From Nitrososphaeraceae archaeon (GTDB taxonomy: Archaea; Thermoproteota; Nitrososphaeria; Nitrososphaerales; Nitrososphaeraceae), in contig JALDRC010000008.1 in NCBI GenBank assembly GCA_031316115.1, positions 1-64,000 on the forward strand: a stretch of 64,000 nucleotides of DNA, given 5' to 3'. This document shows positions 30,528 through 41,772 of the stretch, piece after piece. The position numbers were made by a program, and so were the translations under genes. Numbering within the stretch: the first letter of the stretch is position 1; every line of letters begins with the position of its first letter. The notes under the pieces were generated by a model. It was not told the origin of the DNA and did no database searches. It was given only the letters and a program-made list of their open reading frames with translations.

Positions 30528-31397
30528 ATGCACTTCCATTTATCAATGGGATCTCAAGATAAAAATTTAAAATTTATCCTCTTGTTATCTATATCTTTCA
30601 TCTTTGTTGAGGTAATAGGTGGATTATTATTAAATAGCCTAGTCCTGATCGCAGATGCTGGACATATGTTTGTTGATATCTGTGGACTATTTTTAGCCTG
30701 GTTTGCAATAAAGTTTTCTCAAAAGCCAGCCACTCCTCATAAAACTTACGGATTCTATCGCGTTGAGATACTAGCAGCATTGTTAAATGGAATAATAGTT
30801 ACATTAGTAGTATCATATATTATCTATGAAGGTTATCTTGACTTATTCTCTTCGGATAAAATAATTGAACCAATTCCAATAATCATAATTGGAGTTATTG
30901 GTTTAGGGATAAATATAATTGGTATTTCTTTATTAAAAAATGATGCCAAAAAGAATCTAAATATCGAAGGAGCATATCTTGAAGTAATAAAGGATGCTAT
31001 AGGATCCATAGCGATAATTCTAACTGGCATAGTATTATATTTTACAAATTTTTACCTCATAGATCCTCTCATCAGTATTATTTTAGTGTTATTTATTATC
31101 CCTCGAATATGGTTGCTTGTAAAAAAATCTATCCACATATTGATGGAAGGTGTTCCTCCAAATATATCGTATGAAGAAGTTAAAAAATCTATCTTAGACA
31201 TCAAAGGGGTAACTGGAATTTTCGATTTGCATATCTGGACAATATCATCTAATCAGAATGCATTAACAGCTCATGTAGTAATTAGTGATATGACTAAATC
31301 TAATTTAATACTAAAAGAAATAATGTCTATTTTGGAAAATAAATTTAGAATTTCGCATAATACAATTCAGTTAGAAACTTATCATCAAGGAGATTAG
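30528..31397 (+). CDS. Cation diffusion facilitator (CzcD-like) metal transporter with altered site
   Basis: The protein has six hydrophobic helices and a C-terminal cytoplasmic domain, as in the CDF family that exports divalent metals in exchange for protons. Helix 2 keeps the His-Asp site (ADAGHMFVDICG). In helix 5, zinc-type members have H-x-x-x-D, but here the segment reads GAYLEVIKDAIGS, so His is replaced by Glu. Between helices 4 and 5 the His-rich loop is also missing. The C-terminal domain includes DLHIWTISSNQNALTAHVV. The upstream TTG at 30504 is possible, but the ATG at 30528 or 30546 is more likely. Confidence 0.85.
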   Translation: MHFHLSMGSQDKNLKFILLLSISFIFVEVIGGLLLNSLVLIADAGHMFVDICGLFLAWFAIKFSQKPATPHKTYGFYRVEILAALLNGIIVTLVVSYIIYEGYLDLFSSDKIIEPIPIIIIGVIGLGINIIGISLLKNDAKKNLNIEGAYLEVIKDAIGSIAIILTGIVLYFTNFYLIDPLISIILVLFIIPRIWLLVKKSIHILMEGVPPNISYEEVKKSILDIKGVTGIFDLHIWTISSNQNALTAHVVISDMTKSNLILKEIMSILENKFRISHNTIQLETYHQGD

Positions 31398-32430
31398 AAA
31401 TAAGAAAATTTCCTTAATTTTATCTATTACCCTTTGAATCTAAGATAAATAAAAAAATCAATCTAAGTTGTTTTTTAAATTGTGATTAAATTTTAATAGT
31501 ATCTTTAACATTTATTTTTCTTAATCACTTTAATATATTGCTAGATATCTTATCTAACTATATGAATGAACTAGATTTCTTATATTGTAGAGATATTAAA
31601 AGCTCGTTTTTTAATAAATGATACAATTCTTTGTTTTAATATATAATGATATAATTGTGAAAAATAATCTGTATTTTTGTTAAAAAGATTAGAATATTTT
31701 CTTATTGTAAAATAGCAGATACTATACAAATCGTGGGAGGAGATAGGGAAAGTTATTTGTTGATTGTCAAATTATATTGAAAAGTTTTATCTCATTACAT
31801 ATTAGAAAAATAATAAATATGTTTTGATTAATTTGATAATAACATTTAGAAATAAAATTATAAAATAGTTTTAGATATTTTGACTTCATTAATCTTAACC
31901 AGAAATAAAAGAGAATGAGATTAAATTATATGTTACATTTTATTGTTCTAAGAAATCAAAATATAATATTATACTCAGTTTAGGAATAAAAACTCTGAAT
32001 ATAGATACTCCCAACATGTTTTTCAACTGATTTCAGTTAAGACATATACCAAATAGTAATCAAAATATGTTTATATTTACAAATAAATATTACATATTCT
32101 AAAACATTATCCTATTTTATTATATAATCATAACAAGTACTCTCACATCTATATACCATCACAATATTTAGTATAATAACAGGATAATATTACTATGATT
32201 TATAATAGGTGTATGAAATGAATGGTTGAAAAAAATAAGTTATTTCTTGATTCTCTAAAATACCACATTCTAAAAGAGAAGATTTGTCTAGATACAATAC
32301 TATAATATCAAGCAGGATAATCTTTTTATTTATCTTCTGGGAATGTTCAAAAAATATTAGTTTTTATGATGTATATGATTTTAAAATAAGATAAACAAAT
32401 TTTCAGACTTCTTTAATATATATAATTACT
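31398..32430. other. Long AT-rich gap
   Basis: About 1 kb of AT-rich DNA with no supported gene or relic on either strand. Confidence 0.4.
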
Positions 32431-33364
32431 GCTCTGCAGAAATCAATACCATAACAACCAACTTTACCGTTCTATGAACATTGTATGCTATGCATCTGAA
32501 TGTGAATTACCTGTTCTACATTCTTATCAGTCTGGATGAGATATGTCCTCCAAACAATCTCTTTATGATAGACAATATTTTCATCTTTATTACGCTAGGC
32601 TGATTGTATATAATCTGTTTATCCACGTTTCATTTCCTTTCTATATTTACCATGAGTTTTATATACGCATTTCTATATATCTTGAAGGTATGGATACTTG
32701 GAATCGATGTAGTTTATTTCTTACAAAGCATACGATTATCTTCACTGTCGTAGCCTTTATCTGGCAAAATAACTAGTTGATAATTTTTATTTTTGATATT
32801 TTTGTCATTAACGATCCAAAAATCACATTATCATGTCTTGTTGGCTTCGTCTTATCTTGATATTGGGTAGATTATTTGTTTAAGAACATCTATGATAATT
32901 TTTAGCATATTTTTGTTGATTTAAATCTGTTAGTATAATACTCTGATGCAAACGTTATTTTGAATCCGTTACATCTATGCAAGTAAATAGGTATCTCGTA
33001 TTTTATAGGATGGTGATGAGACTATCTTTCCTAGCATCATGATATTTATTCTATCTGTGAATTTTAATGTTGTATAATGATATTTTGGATAATTTGAGAA
33101 ACAACCTCAAGTAATATGCCTCAACAAGCCAATCTGTAAACATTCTGTGTCTCTTACCTTCATACTGTCTTATTGTAGCAAATACAATATATGTTGCCAT
33201 ACTGTGTAGATATTGTTGCTTTTTCTATGTAAGTATAATTGATTTCTACAATGTTTTAATATACTAAATAACTGCTCTGCTAATCTAACATATTTTGACT
33301 GTTTGTTCATAACATTAACTATAGAAATATTACAGTGATGATACATTTTCTTACATAGCATCAA
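32431..33364 (-). pseudogene. Decayed DDE transposase, IS5-like
   Basis: Reading the minus strand with frame changes gives an N-terminal piece (33364-33170, HCNISIVNVMNKQSKYVRLA and LFSILKHCRNQLYLHRKSNN), a central LPDKGYDSEDNRMLCKK around 32750 containing the second catalytic Asp, and a C-terminal IIKRLFGGHISSRLIRM followed by TFRCIAYNVHRT near 32560-32470. This arrangement matches an IS5-family-like transposase. Many stops and shifts make it dead. Terminal repeats were not found. Confidence 0.55.
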
Positions 33365-34051
33365 TTACCAATATGTTTAACTATCTTTTGTATTAGATTC
33401 TAAATAAAATATTATGTAATATTAGCAACAGGTCATGCCTTAAAACATAAGATAGATTTCAAATACAGGTATTCAAAAATAAGAAAAATCGAAAAATATT
33501 GGTTTTTTAAGCTAAAGATTATGAGTGTGCAAATCTAATGAATTACAAGAAACATACAAATGAATTGAGTATCACCCAAGAATAGATTAGAGTATATCAT
33601 GGAAATTATACGATATCTAGAAGTAATTAAACTATTATACAACAAGATGCTTTAAACTCATATAATCCATGAAGAAATTATTATATCTGAAATAAAGATT
33701 TTATTAGGATAACATATAAAATAGTCTTTGATAATAATTAGAGAATTGACCTGAATATTTATAGGATCCATGGTAAGAATTGTAAATTTAACTATTACGA
33801 GATAGTTTCTGCAAAGATAAATACTTATTCAAATCATAAATAATAAGATCCTCACTTTTATAGCAAAATTATATTAGAAACCTAGAATATAGTTTAACTG
33901 GATTTTTAGAAATATATGAGATATTCTTATTTAATATTGAATCTTTTTTTTATATAAAAAAGCTATTTTCTAAAATAAGTTAAAAGTCGAATAAACTATT
34001 ATGAGTGTAAATGAATCGATTAAATAACGTGTTTGATCAATTAAATTAAGA
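33365..34051. other. AT-rich region upstream of cdc48
   Basis: No gene recognised. A TTATATAAAAAAG run at about 33950-33962 is a possible promoter element roughly 95 bases before the cdc48 ATG. Confidence 0.35.
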
Positions 34052-36304
34052 ATGAGTAAAGAAAATAACGATAAAAAAAATTTAAGCCTTAAAGTAGCAG
34101 AAGCTGAACAAAGAGATGTAGGAAGAAAAATTGCACGTATAGACCCCAACTTAGCTTCTGAATTACAACTATCTTCAGGTGATGTCATCGAAATTTCATC
34201 AGTCCTTAATAAAATCACAGTATTAAACTGGCCCGCAAGAGAGGTTGACAGGGGAAAAGGACTAATCAGGATCGATGGATATATTCGAAATAGACTAGAA
34301 GTTGGAATAAATGATCTTGTTGAAATTAAAAAGGTTGAATCTAAAGATGCCCAAAGTATAACGCTAGCACCAACGGAGCCTTTGAGAATAGTTGGAGCGG
34401 AAGGATACCTTGGAGAATACTTGCTAGGTAATCTTGTGTCCACAGGAGATGTTATTCCCTTAATTATAATGAGCCAGAGAGTTGATCTGGTTGTTATCGC
34501 TACAAAACCTTCCGGACCAGTACTTATCAATGAATCCACTGAAATAATAATTTCAGAAGAAAGTGCAAAAGCTGTTCAGATTGCGAAGGAAGGATCTTTT
34601 CCATCAATAACCTATGAAGATATTGGTGGGATCAAAAATCAAGTCTCAAGGGTGCGGGAAATGATAGAACTTCCTTTAAGGCATCCGGAATTGTTCAGAA
34701 GACTTGGAGTTGAAGCTCCTAAAGGAGTGTTATTACATGGTCCTCCTGGAACTGGGAAAACACTACTTGCAAAAGCCATAGCAAATGAAACGAATGCCAA
34801 TTATTATACTATTGGTGGTCCGGAAATCATGAGCAAATATTATGGAGAGTCAGAAGAAAAATTGCGAAATGTGTTCAAACAGGCTGAACAAAATGCACCT
34901 TCTGTAATCTTTATAGATGAAATTGATTCCATTGCGCCTAACAGGGAAGAAGTTAGTGGAGAAGTTGAAAGAAGAATTGTTGCACAGCTCTTATCATTGA
35001 TGGACGGAATGTCATCTAGAGGCAAAGTAGTAGTAATAGGAGCTACAAATAGATTAAATGCCATTGATCCAGCATTAAGACGTCCTGGAAGGTTTGATCG
35101 AGAGATAGAAATAGGTGTTCCAGATAAGGAAGGAAGATATGAAATTCTTCAGATTCATACACGTGGAATGCCGCTTTCAAAAGATGTTGATCTTGAAAAA
35201 ATTGCTAATCTCTCTCATGGGTTTGTAGGTGCCGATCTGTTTGCATTAGGTAAAGAGGCAGCAATGCGTTCGTTAAGGAAGGTACTTCCTGAAATGGATT
35301 TAGCAAAGGATAGCATTCCTTCTGATACTTTAAAGAAAATAGTAGTTACTATGCAAGATTTTCTTGATGTACTCAAAGAAATGGAACCCTCAGCATTAAG
35401 AGAGGTTTTTGTAGAGGTACCAGATGTCAAATGGAATGACATAGGGGGTCTTGAAATCATCAAGCAAGAGTTACAAGAGGCAGTAGAATGGCCTCTCAAA
35501 TATCAAGGACTTTTTAATCATACTGATGCTACACCACCCAAGGGTGTTCTGTTATATGGACCTCCAGGTACAGGGAAAACTCTTATAGCAAAAGCTGCAG
35601 CTAACGAAAGTGAGGCTAATTTTATTAGCATAAAAGGACCAGAACTTTTATCTAAATGGGTTGGCGAATCAGAAAAAGGAGTAAGAGAAATATTTAGAAA
35701 AGCGAGACAGGCAGCTCCCTGTTTAATTTTCTTTGATGAGATAGATGCAATAACTCCTATACGAGGAGGAGCAGGCAGTGATTCTCATGTTACAGAACGT
35801 GTAATTAGTCAATTGTTGACAGAACTTGATGGTTTGGAGATTCTTACAAATGTGGTTGTTATAGCATCTACTAATAGACCAGATATAATAGATCCAGCGT
35901 TGCTTAGACCAGGAAGATTTGATAGATTATTGTATGTCGGTCCTCCAGATGAGGAATCTAGGAAGCAGATATTTATGATCCATACAAAAAAGAAGCCTCT
36001 TTCTGATGATGTAAAAATAAGTGAATTAGTAGAGAAAACTAAAGGATATACTGGGGCAGATATTGCCGCATTGACTTCTGCCGCAGTAATGTTATCACTC
36101 AGAGAACACATAACAAAGTACAAAGATCCGAAAGAAGCTGAATCTAAAAAAGATGAATTAAAAATAACTATGCGTCATTTTGAAGATGCTATGAAAAAAA
36201 TTAGACCATTATCAAGTCAAGAAATTAACATGTATGAAAAAGTTGCAGAAAGATTTGGAAAGCCGAGTATTAATGGTAAAGCTTATGAAAACATAATAAC
36301 ATAG
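34052..36304 (+). CDS. cdc48: CDC48/VCP-type AAA+ ATPase
   Basis: This 750-residue hexameric unfoldase pulls proteins out of complexes and can feed the proteasome. Order: N-domain (residues about 10-190, with a double-psi barrel segment [19 protein letters not shown]), D1 domain with Walker A GPPGTGKT near residue 231, Walker [11 protein letters not shown] near residue 287 and arginine fingers in RRPGRFDRE, then D2 with Walker A near residue 503, Walker [11 protein letters not shown] near residue 559 and [16 protein letters not shown]. Both ATPase sites look intact. Length is standard for archaeal CDC48. It stands alone between two long gaps. Confidence 0.95.
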   Translation: MSKENNDKKNLSLKVAEAEQRDVGRKIARIDPNLASELQLSSGDVIEISSVLNKITVLNWPAREVDRGKGLIRIDGYIRNRLEVGINDLVEIKKVESKDAQSITLAPTEPLRIVGAEGYLGEYLLGNLVSTGDVIPLIIMSQRVDLVVIATKPSGPVLINESTEIIISEESAKAVQIAKEGSFPSITYEDIGGIKNQVSRVREMIELPLRHPELFRRLGVEAPKGVLLHGPPGTGKTLLAKAIANETNANYYTIGGPEIMSKYYGESEEKLRNVFKQAEQNAPSVIFIDEIDSIAPNREEVSGEVERRIVAQLLSLMDGMSSRGKVVVIGATNRLNAIDPALRRPGRFDREIEIGVPDKEGRYEILQIHTRGMPLSKDVDLEKIANLSHGFVGADLFALGKEAAMRSLRKVLPEMDLAKDSIPSDTLKKIVVTMQDFLDVLKEMEPSALREVFVEVPDVKWNDIGGLEIIKQELQEAVEWPLKYQGLFNHTDATPPKGVLLYGPPGTGKTLIAKAAANESEANFISIKGPELLSKWVGESEKGVREIFRKARQAAPCLIFFDEIDAITPIRGGAGSDSHVTERVISQLLTELDGLEILTNVVVIASTNRPDIIDPALLRPGRFDRLLYVGPPDEESRKQIFMIHTKKKPLSDDVKISELVEKTKGYTGADIAALTSAAVMLSLREHITKYKDPKEAESKKDELKITMRHFEDAMKKIRPLSSQEINMYEKVAERFGKPSINGKAYENIIT

Positions 36305-36671
36305 TCCCATTTTTCTCTTTTATTTTAAAGTAGTTTTTTATATTGAACAAATATTTTGACTAATACAAATATTTATTTTAATGTGTGCCCAAATTGCTTA
36401 TAAAAGAGTACCTATACTCGAAAAAAAGAAAAAAATTCAAATAAATTGGAGAACACTTGTCTAAATGTTGTTATCTAATTATTTATTCTTAAAAGATGTT
36501 TATTCTTAAAGCATTCTACTAAAAATGCTAGTTCAAATCTTAGTTTAATTTGAAAGAGAATGCTATATTATAAATGATTGAATGGGATTTAAAATAATGA
36601 TTTTTTATAAATCTTACCATATAATAACCTAAAAGTAATTCTTTTATAAGCAAGACTTTTATAAAATAATT
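36305..36671. other. Intergenic region
   Basis: No gene recognised; a promoter-like box at its right end is listed separately. Confidence 0.4.
36641..36650 (+). promoter_or_regulatory. Putative TATA box of the 36672 gene
   Basis: CTTTTATAAG is centred about 26 bases before the ATG at 36672. A second similar run (CTTTTATAAAA, 36656-36666) lies closer and is too near the start to serve. Confidence 0.45.
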
Positions 36672-36929
36672 ATGGAAAAAACATGGATTTTAATATTTCC
36701 GATAATAGCCGTCCTTTTTTCCGCAATATATCCAAGTGATATCTATGCACAGACACCAGAGAGCCTTTCACAAATGTCAATTGAGGAAGCTGAAAATGCT
36801 ACTGCGTTTGAGAATATCAATGACACATTCGCACCTTCACAGACACCAGAGAGCCTTTCACAAATGTCAATTGAGGAAGCTGAAAATGCTACTGCGTTTG
36901 ACAATGCAGACGACACAATACAAAAATAA
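36672..36929 (+). CDS. Small secreted protein built of two identical repeats
   Basis: The 85-residue product has a signal peptide (MEKTWILIFPIIAVLFSAIYP, cleavage likely after IYA) and then two copies of a 30-residue unit beginning SQTPESLSQMSIEEAENATAF. In DNA, 36748-36811 and 36838-36901 are identical over 64 bases. The unit is acidic and probably helical. The function is unknown. The exact nucleotide identity points to a recent duplication or ongoing gene conversion. Confidence 0.65.
   Translation: MEKTWILIFPIIAVLFSAIYPSDIYAQTPESLSQMSIEEAENATAFENINDTFAPSQTPESLSQMSIEEAENATAFDNADDTIQK
36748..36901 (+). repeat. Two 64-base direct repeats with 90-base period
   Basis: 36748-36811 is repeated exactly at 36838-36901. 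Both lie inside the secreted protein gene and keep the frame because the period (90) is a multiple of three. Confidence 0.9.
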
Positions 36930-37763
36930 TTTTAATAAAATCTAATTCTCTAATTGTATTAAAAAATACTTCAACCTTTTTTGTAGGTCTTAGTATCTCT
37001 ATGCTTAGGTCAATGTTTAGGTAAATCACAAGTTTATTTGTTTTATAAGATAACTTGGATTAATTTTATTAAATAATAGTTTAACATTAACAAGGAGACA
37101 GTCGAACTTATCTTTCAATGTTAAAAAATCAGTCAAAGACTTGTAAAAAGTTAAAGACAATCAATAACTGCATTAAATAATATCTTAATATCCTTCACTG
37201 TTCTTCCGTCGTTGAGAATTAGTTAAATAATTTTAGATTTTAAATGTCTCTTGATTTATTATATTTTTACTTCTAATGTTTTAAGGTAACAAGTATACAG
37301 AATAATACATGATAATAGAAAATAGAATATATGTTTATAATAAGTATAAACTAAATTTGTTAACCTACACCATCATAAAAAAGACTTTTCCATATTAATT
37401 AAACATTCGATAACTATTGTAATAATAGGATGAAATAAAAGTAACAACTTTTAAGAAAATCCTAAGTAATATTCTAAATTAGAAAAATAGTTTACCTAGT
37501 GAACCCTTTTAATTGTAAAAATTATGGATTTTTCTTTTTCATATGGAAAAAATAGATTTCTATTTTCCTGATATTATACAATTTTTTATTAAAAAAAAGA
37601 CTGATTTTTCAGAAATTATTTGTTGAATTCGTTAATAATTTACTAATTAGTTATAAAATAAATATAATAATATTTGAAACAAGTTCATGATGGTTTAACT
37701 TTAATTTATGACTTAAAGTAGGAGGGTAAATTTTTATACTTAAAAACTCCATAATATTATTAT
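36930..37763. other. AT-rich region upstream of asnB
   Basis: About 0.8 kb without a recognisable gene or RNA; the asnB promoter box lies at its right end. Confidence 0.4.
37731..37742 (+). promoter_or_regulatory. Putative TATA box of asnB
   Basis: TTTTTATACTTA is centred about 27 bases before the asnB ATG (37764). A GGAGGG at 37721-37726 lies upstream of it and is too far from the start to act as a ribosome binding site, consistent with a leaderless mRNA. Confidence 0.5.
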
Positions 37764-39416
37764 ATGTGTGGTATAGCTGGTATAAGAAGCAAAAATGGCA
37801 AAAATCTAATCGTAAAAAGATTATATGAAATGTTGGAAGAAATTCAACATCGTGGCCCCGATGGGGCGGGTATAACTATTAACAATGATATTCTATATGG
37901 TAGAACAGTTGGAGACATAGAGTCAACTTCTTCAAATGTTGATGCTGCTATAGGACATGTCAGACTTGCAATTGTAGGAGGTACCTGTGGATCGCAACCT
38001 TTTCAGAGCTGTGATAAAAAATTTACAGTGGAGCATAACGGTGAAATCTATAATTATAAAGAACTAAAGTCAAAGCTGCTGGAAAAAAATCACAAATTTA
38101 TCACAGACACTGATAGCGAAGTAATAGTTCACCTATTGGAAGAAAATTATAAAAAATCTGATAATATCATAGGGGCCATAAAAAAAACTATTCAAGAATT
38201 GGATGGATATTATGCAATAGTAATCAAAGACAAAACTGGAAAGGTATATTTAGTTAGAGATAAGATTGGTGTTAGACAACTTTACTATGGAGAAAATAAA
38301 AAATTTTTAGCATTTGCGTCTGAAAAAAAAGCATTATGGAAACTGGATATAAATGACAATATACGAACTTTATCTCCTGGTCACTATGTTGTACTTACAT
38401 CCAAAGGTTTTTCAGATGAATTACCATATTGGGAGAATAATTTAGACAAACTTCCTGTCAAATACGAACAAATGGAAGATGCAGTTGAAGTATATTATGA
38501 TGTATTATTACAATCTATGAGGAAAAGAACACAGGATTTACAAAGGGTAGGCATTGTTTTTTCAGGTGGAATTGATAGTGTAATAATAGCAGCATTAGCA
38601 AAGAAATTAGTTCCTGAGGTAATATGTTATACATCCGGTTTTAAGAATTCTAGTGACGTGCTATTTGCAAGAAAAGTTGCAGAACAGTTAGGTCTGACTT
38701 TAAAAATTAACGAACTTACCGATAGTGATGTTGAAAAAATGCTTCCCCAATTAAGTAATATTATAGAAACCAATAATCTCTTGCAGCTAGAAGTTGCTAT
38801 CCCTATTTATGCATCTATATCTCTAGCTAGTAAAGATAAAATTCGTGTCATGTTTTCTGGACAAGGTGCAGACGAGCTTTTTGCTGGATATCCATGGTAT
38901 TCTAAAATTGTAGATAGTGCAGGTTATAAAAAATTGAGGGAATATATGACCAAAGACCTATTTTTGTTATATAAAGAATCCCTCGAAAGGGAGGACAAAA
39001 TTTCAATGTCTAATGCGATAGAATTACGTGTTCCTTATTTAGATGTAGATGTAATTGAAACAGCTATGCAAATCGATCTAAAACTCAACTTAATAGATGG
39101 GAAAGACGACATGGGTAAAAGAGTTCATAGAGAATTAGCAAAGCAAAAATTGCATATTCCAGATAACATAGCATATAGAAGCAAGGAAGCAGCTCAACAT
39201 GGGTCTGGAATGCACGACGTAATAAGAAGATTAGCAATAGCACATGGCTACACTGAAGATAATATAACTAGCGAATACATTGAACAATTGAAAAAAAGAG
39301 AGAAATTAGGAAGTTCACAAAGGTATGGTTATCTATATGGAGATGCTCTTAATTGGAATGACGAACCTAATGTACAAAAATACGTAGATGCCATTGCTAT
39401 AAAACGTAAGAAATAA
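37764..39416 (+). CDS. asnB: Asparagine synthase, glutamine-hydrolysing
   Basis: This 550-residue enzyme makes asparagine from aspartate, glutamine and ATP. The N-terminal glutaminase domain begins MCGIAGI, placing the nucleophile at Cys2, and continues with QHRGPDGAG and VEHNGEIYNY. The synthetase domain carries the PP-loop FSGGIDSV near residue 267 and SGQGADELFAGYPWY near residue 369, with RVPYLDVDV near residue 428. Both domains look intact and the length is normal for archaeal AsnB. A TATA-like box at the expected distance suggests a leaderless mRNA. No operon partner follows on the same strand. Confidence 0.95.
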   Translation: MCGIAGIRSKNGKNLIVKRLYEMLEEIQHRGPDGAGITINNDILYGRTVGDIESTSSNVDAAIGHVRLAIVGGTCGSQPFQSCDKKFTVEHNGEIYNYKELKSKLLEKNHKFITDTDSEVIVHLLEENYKKSDNIIGAIKKTIQELDGYYAIVIKDKTGKVYLVRDKIGVRQLYYGENKKFLAFASEKKALWKLDINDNIRTLSPGHYVVLTSKGFSDELPYWENNLDKLPVKYEQMEDAVEVYYDVLLQSMRKRTQDLQRVGIVFSGGIDSVIIAALAKKLVPEVICYTSGFKNSSDVLFARKVAEQLGLTLKINELTDSDVEKMLPQLSNIIETNNLLQLEVAIPIYASISLASKDKIRVMFSGQGADELFAGYPWYSKIVDSAGYKKLREYMTKDLFLLYKESLEREDKISMSNAIELRVPYLDVDVIETAMQIDLKLNLIDGKDDMGKRVHRELAKQKLHIPDNIAYRSKEAAQHGSGMHDVIRRLAIAHGYTEDNITSEYIEQLKKREKLGSSQRYGYLYGDALNWNDEPNVQKYVDAIAIKRKK

Positions 39417-39950
39417 TTTCCTTTATCTTTTGTACCACCAATAAAAATGGATTCTATCATATTTGGTTAGTTAACAATTAAAGTAATTTGTTCATATATT
39501 CAGTGAGCGAAATCATATTCACATTAATTTTTAAAAGATAATAATAAATTATGTCAGATTTAATACACAATATAAAGAATAAAACTGAATAAAGATCTTA
39601 TCTTCAAACTATATTTATTCCAAATATACTATAAAATTATTTTATGAAATGCATAGCATAAAAATATCGAAAATAAATACATATTGTTCTTTAAATGTAT
39701 ATTTTCATGATTTAGCTAAAATTCTACTAAGGTTTACAAAAAATATTTTCTGATATTTAAAATAAGTTACCAATATAAGTATTCATATATAACAATAAGA
39801 TAGATAGCCTTAAAAGCAGTCTTACATAGTCTAACTATAATTAGTAAAGTTATTAGTAATTTAAACAAGATAGATAAGTCGTTTCTTTATAATCAAAATA
39901 TATAATATTAATCAAACTGAAACTTCTGAAAGATTTTTTGAGGTTTCTAA
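39417..39950. other. AT-rich intergenic region
   Basis: No gene or relic recognised. Confidence 0.4.
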
Positions 39951-40187
39951 TTATGTGCTTTCAGATGCTACCAATGTCAAAGTTGACATCAATCGATCAA
40001 TCTGCTTAATTTCGTTTTGAAATCTTTCCCTCATATCTTCCATGGTCTCAAACAAAGCCTCTAAAATCAGATCATAAGCTCCATTAACAATGTCAACGTT
40101 AACTACATTTTCAATTTTTTTAAGATGTTTAGCAATCTCATACTTATGGCCTGGTTCACATATGATCAAGATATATGCTTTTATCAT
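39951..40187 (-). CDS. Stand-alone Lrp/AsnC ligand-binding (RAM) domain
   Basis: The 78-residue protein contains just the C-terminal effector domain of Lrp/AsnC regulators: MIKAYILIICEPGHKYEIAK as first strand and helix, NVVNVDIVNGAYDLILEA as the central strands and RFQNEIKQIDRLMSTLTLVA at the end. It lacks the DNA-binding helix-turn-helix. Such proteins bind amino acids as dimers or decamers and may modulate full-length regulators. It lies near asnB, and an amino acid signalling link is possible but not shown. Confidence 0.85.
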   Translation of the reverse strand: MIKAYILIICEPGHKYEIAKHLKKIENVVNVDIVNGAYDLILEALFETMEDMRERFQNEIKQIDRLMSTLTLVASEST

Positions 40188-40359
40188 TCACCTATATGTA
40201 GCATAGTTCCATTAAAAAAGCCTCCTTTTTTCAATCTTATTATTTTAACCTTTAAGAGTTATCTATTCTAATATCATTTTATTTATTATAATTTTTCAAT
40301 AAAATTTAAAAGTGGCTCTTAAAATAAAAAGATATTCCCATCCTATAATAAAAAATAAT

Positions 40360-40766
40360 CGTTATCATTCGCTGTTCTGTATCATTATAAAGAGAAATAA
40401 AGACATGGATCAGTCTATGTAAATGAAATAGATTGGAGTCTTATTTAATACAATGATAAAAATCATCTAAACTTTCTGTTCTATATTTTATTAATAATTT
40501 ACTTTTTCCATCAAATTTTTCCCTTTTGATGAATATAGTTAGTGTTTTAATGTAATTAAGATGTAGGATTCAAAATCAAGCTATTTTCATCCGGCTGTGC
40601 AAGTACTATGTTTTCAATATTTCTAAACATATTAACGAATAAATTGCATAGTAACAAGCATGTTTTTCTCCTCAAAAAGATATTATTCCAAGTATAGAAC
40701 AGTTTATTAGTTTAATACATGGTTATAACAAAAAATATTTATTATCTATATATGTGTTTCATCTAC
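40360..40766 (-). mobile_element. IS6-like remnant, copy J, left part
   Basis: The minus strand carries decayed segments for FHVHNWIQF-, ESLDDFYHC- and LMEKVN-like transposase parts (40400-40560) up to the region for FIIDETII (about 40750), where an IS5-family element interrupts it. The other part continues at 41773. Confidence 0.6.
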
Positions 40767-41772
40767 TGCTTTGTTGCGTAATCCATTTAGATAATCAATT
40801 TATTATGTTATAACTAACGATTATCTAACAGTTATACTCTGAAACAAGTTATACAATGATGCTTTTAACATAATCTCTTTGATCATGTTCTCAAATCTGA
40901 TAGCAGTAACATATTCTCCAAACATTCTCTTGATATATGAAAAGACAGTTTCTGCAATCCATCTCTGTCCATAGCTGACGCTATCCTTCCATTGTTGTAA
41001 ATTATTTTTCTGCATCTTTACAGAATTGTTTCTGAGATGATGATTTGTTTTCCTACATCTTGAATTCTTTCTAACCTTTATTGCTGGCTTGATTCCTTTA
41101 AATGATAATATCTGGAAAATTTTGTTATTATCATAAGCACAATCTGAAATTACAGTATCTATTTCCTTATTCTGTTTTATTGTAACATCTTCAACTATTT
41201 TAGATAATACTTTACCATCATGTACTTCTTCACTTGTGACATCTACGGATAAAATTCTCTTTTTTCTTATGTCAACTGCTATATGTATTTTGAGATAACC
41301 TCTTTTTACATTCCATTTATGTCTGATCCATCCACCTCTTCTGTTTGTAACTTTAACACCAGTTGCATCAATTGCAATTACAAAATTATCATCATGTGTA
41401 TTGGATTTATCATCACAAATTTTGATAGTTAATTTGTTAATCCTTCTACAAATCCTACTATAATCTGGAATAGATGGTAATGTGTTTGAAGCATGTTCTT
41501 TTACTACTCCTTCAGTCTGTCTGTATGGTAGGTGAAAGTATGCTCTCATATATCCAAGCAATCTGATAAATGAATCTGGGTATACAAATTTTCTACCTTT
41601 CTTGTTCTTATTCATCTTCTCCAATTCGTATTCCCAATTATCTATAACATCAAAATCAAGTAATATCTCTCCTCTTCTTACCAGAGATTCATTGTATTTC
41701 TTCCAGTTCACATAATATGACTACAATTGGTTAGCTAAATGTGTTAGCAATGATGAATTAGGCAACAAAGCA
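40767..41772 (-). mobile_element. IS5-family element (ISH1-like) inserted in IS6-like copy J
   Basis: Ends are TGCTTTGTTGCGTAATCCAT on the left and its near-perfect inverted copy on the right (ATGAATTAGGCAACAAAGCA), two mismatches in 20. Flanks are TCATCTAC (40759-40766) and CCATCTAC (41773-41780), an 8-base duplication with one change. Both sides continue the same IS6-like reading, proving insertion there. An 8-base duplication fits the ISH1 group of IS5. Confidence 0.85.
40821..41711 (-). CDS. IS5-family DDE transposase
   Basis: The frame is intact for 296 residues. Catalytic residues are visible as Asp in VIAIDATGVKV near residue 118, Asp in DTVISDCAYDNNKIF near residue 190, and Glu in ERWIAETVFSYIKRMFG-like RWIAETVFSYIKRMFGE near residue 261. 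The N-terminus has the IS5-type helical region (YPDSFIRLLGYMRAYFHLP). A complete frame, good terminal repeats and a near-perfect target duplication suggest a recent and possibly still mobile insertion. No relative at full length occurs elsewhere in this window. Confidence 0.9.
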   Translation of the reverse strand: MNWKKYNESLVRRGEILLDFDVIDNWEYELEKMNKNKKGRKFVYPDSFIRLLGYMRAYFHLPYRQTEGVVKEHASNTLPSIPDYSRICRRINKLTIKICDDKSNTHDDNFVIAIDATGVKVTNRRGGWIRHKWNVKRGYLKIHIAVDIRKKRILSVDVTSEEVHDGKVLSKIVEDVTIKQNKEIDTVISDCAYDNNKIFQILSFKGIKPAIKVRKNSRCRKTNHHLRNNSVKMQKNNLQQWKDSVSYGQRWIAETVFSYIKRMFGEYVTAIRFENMIKEIMLKASLYNLFQSITVR

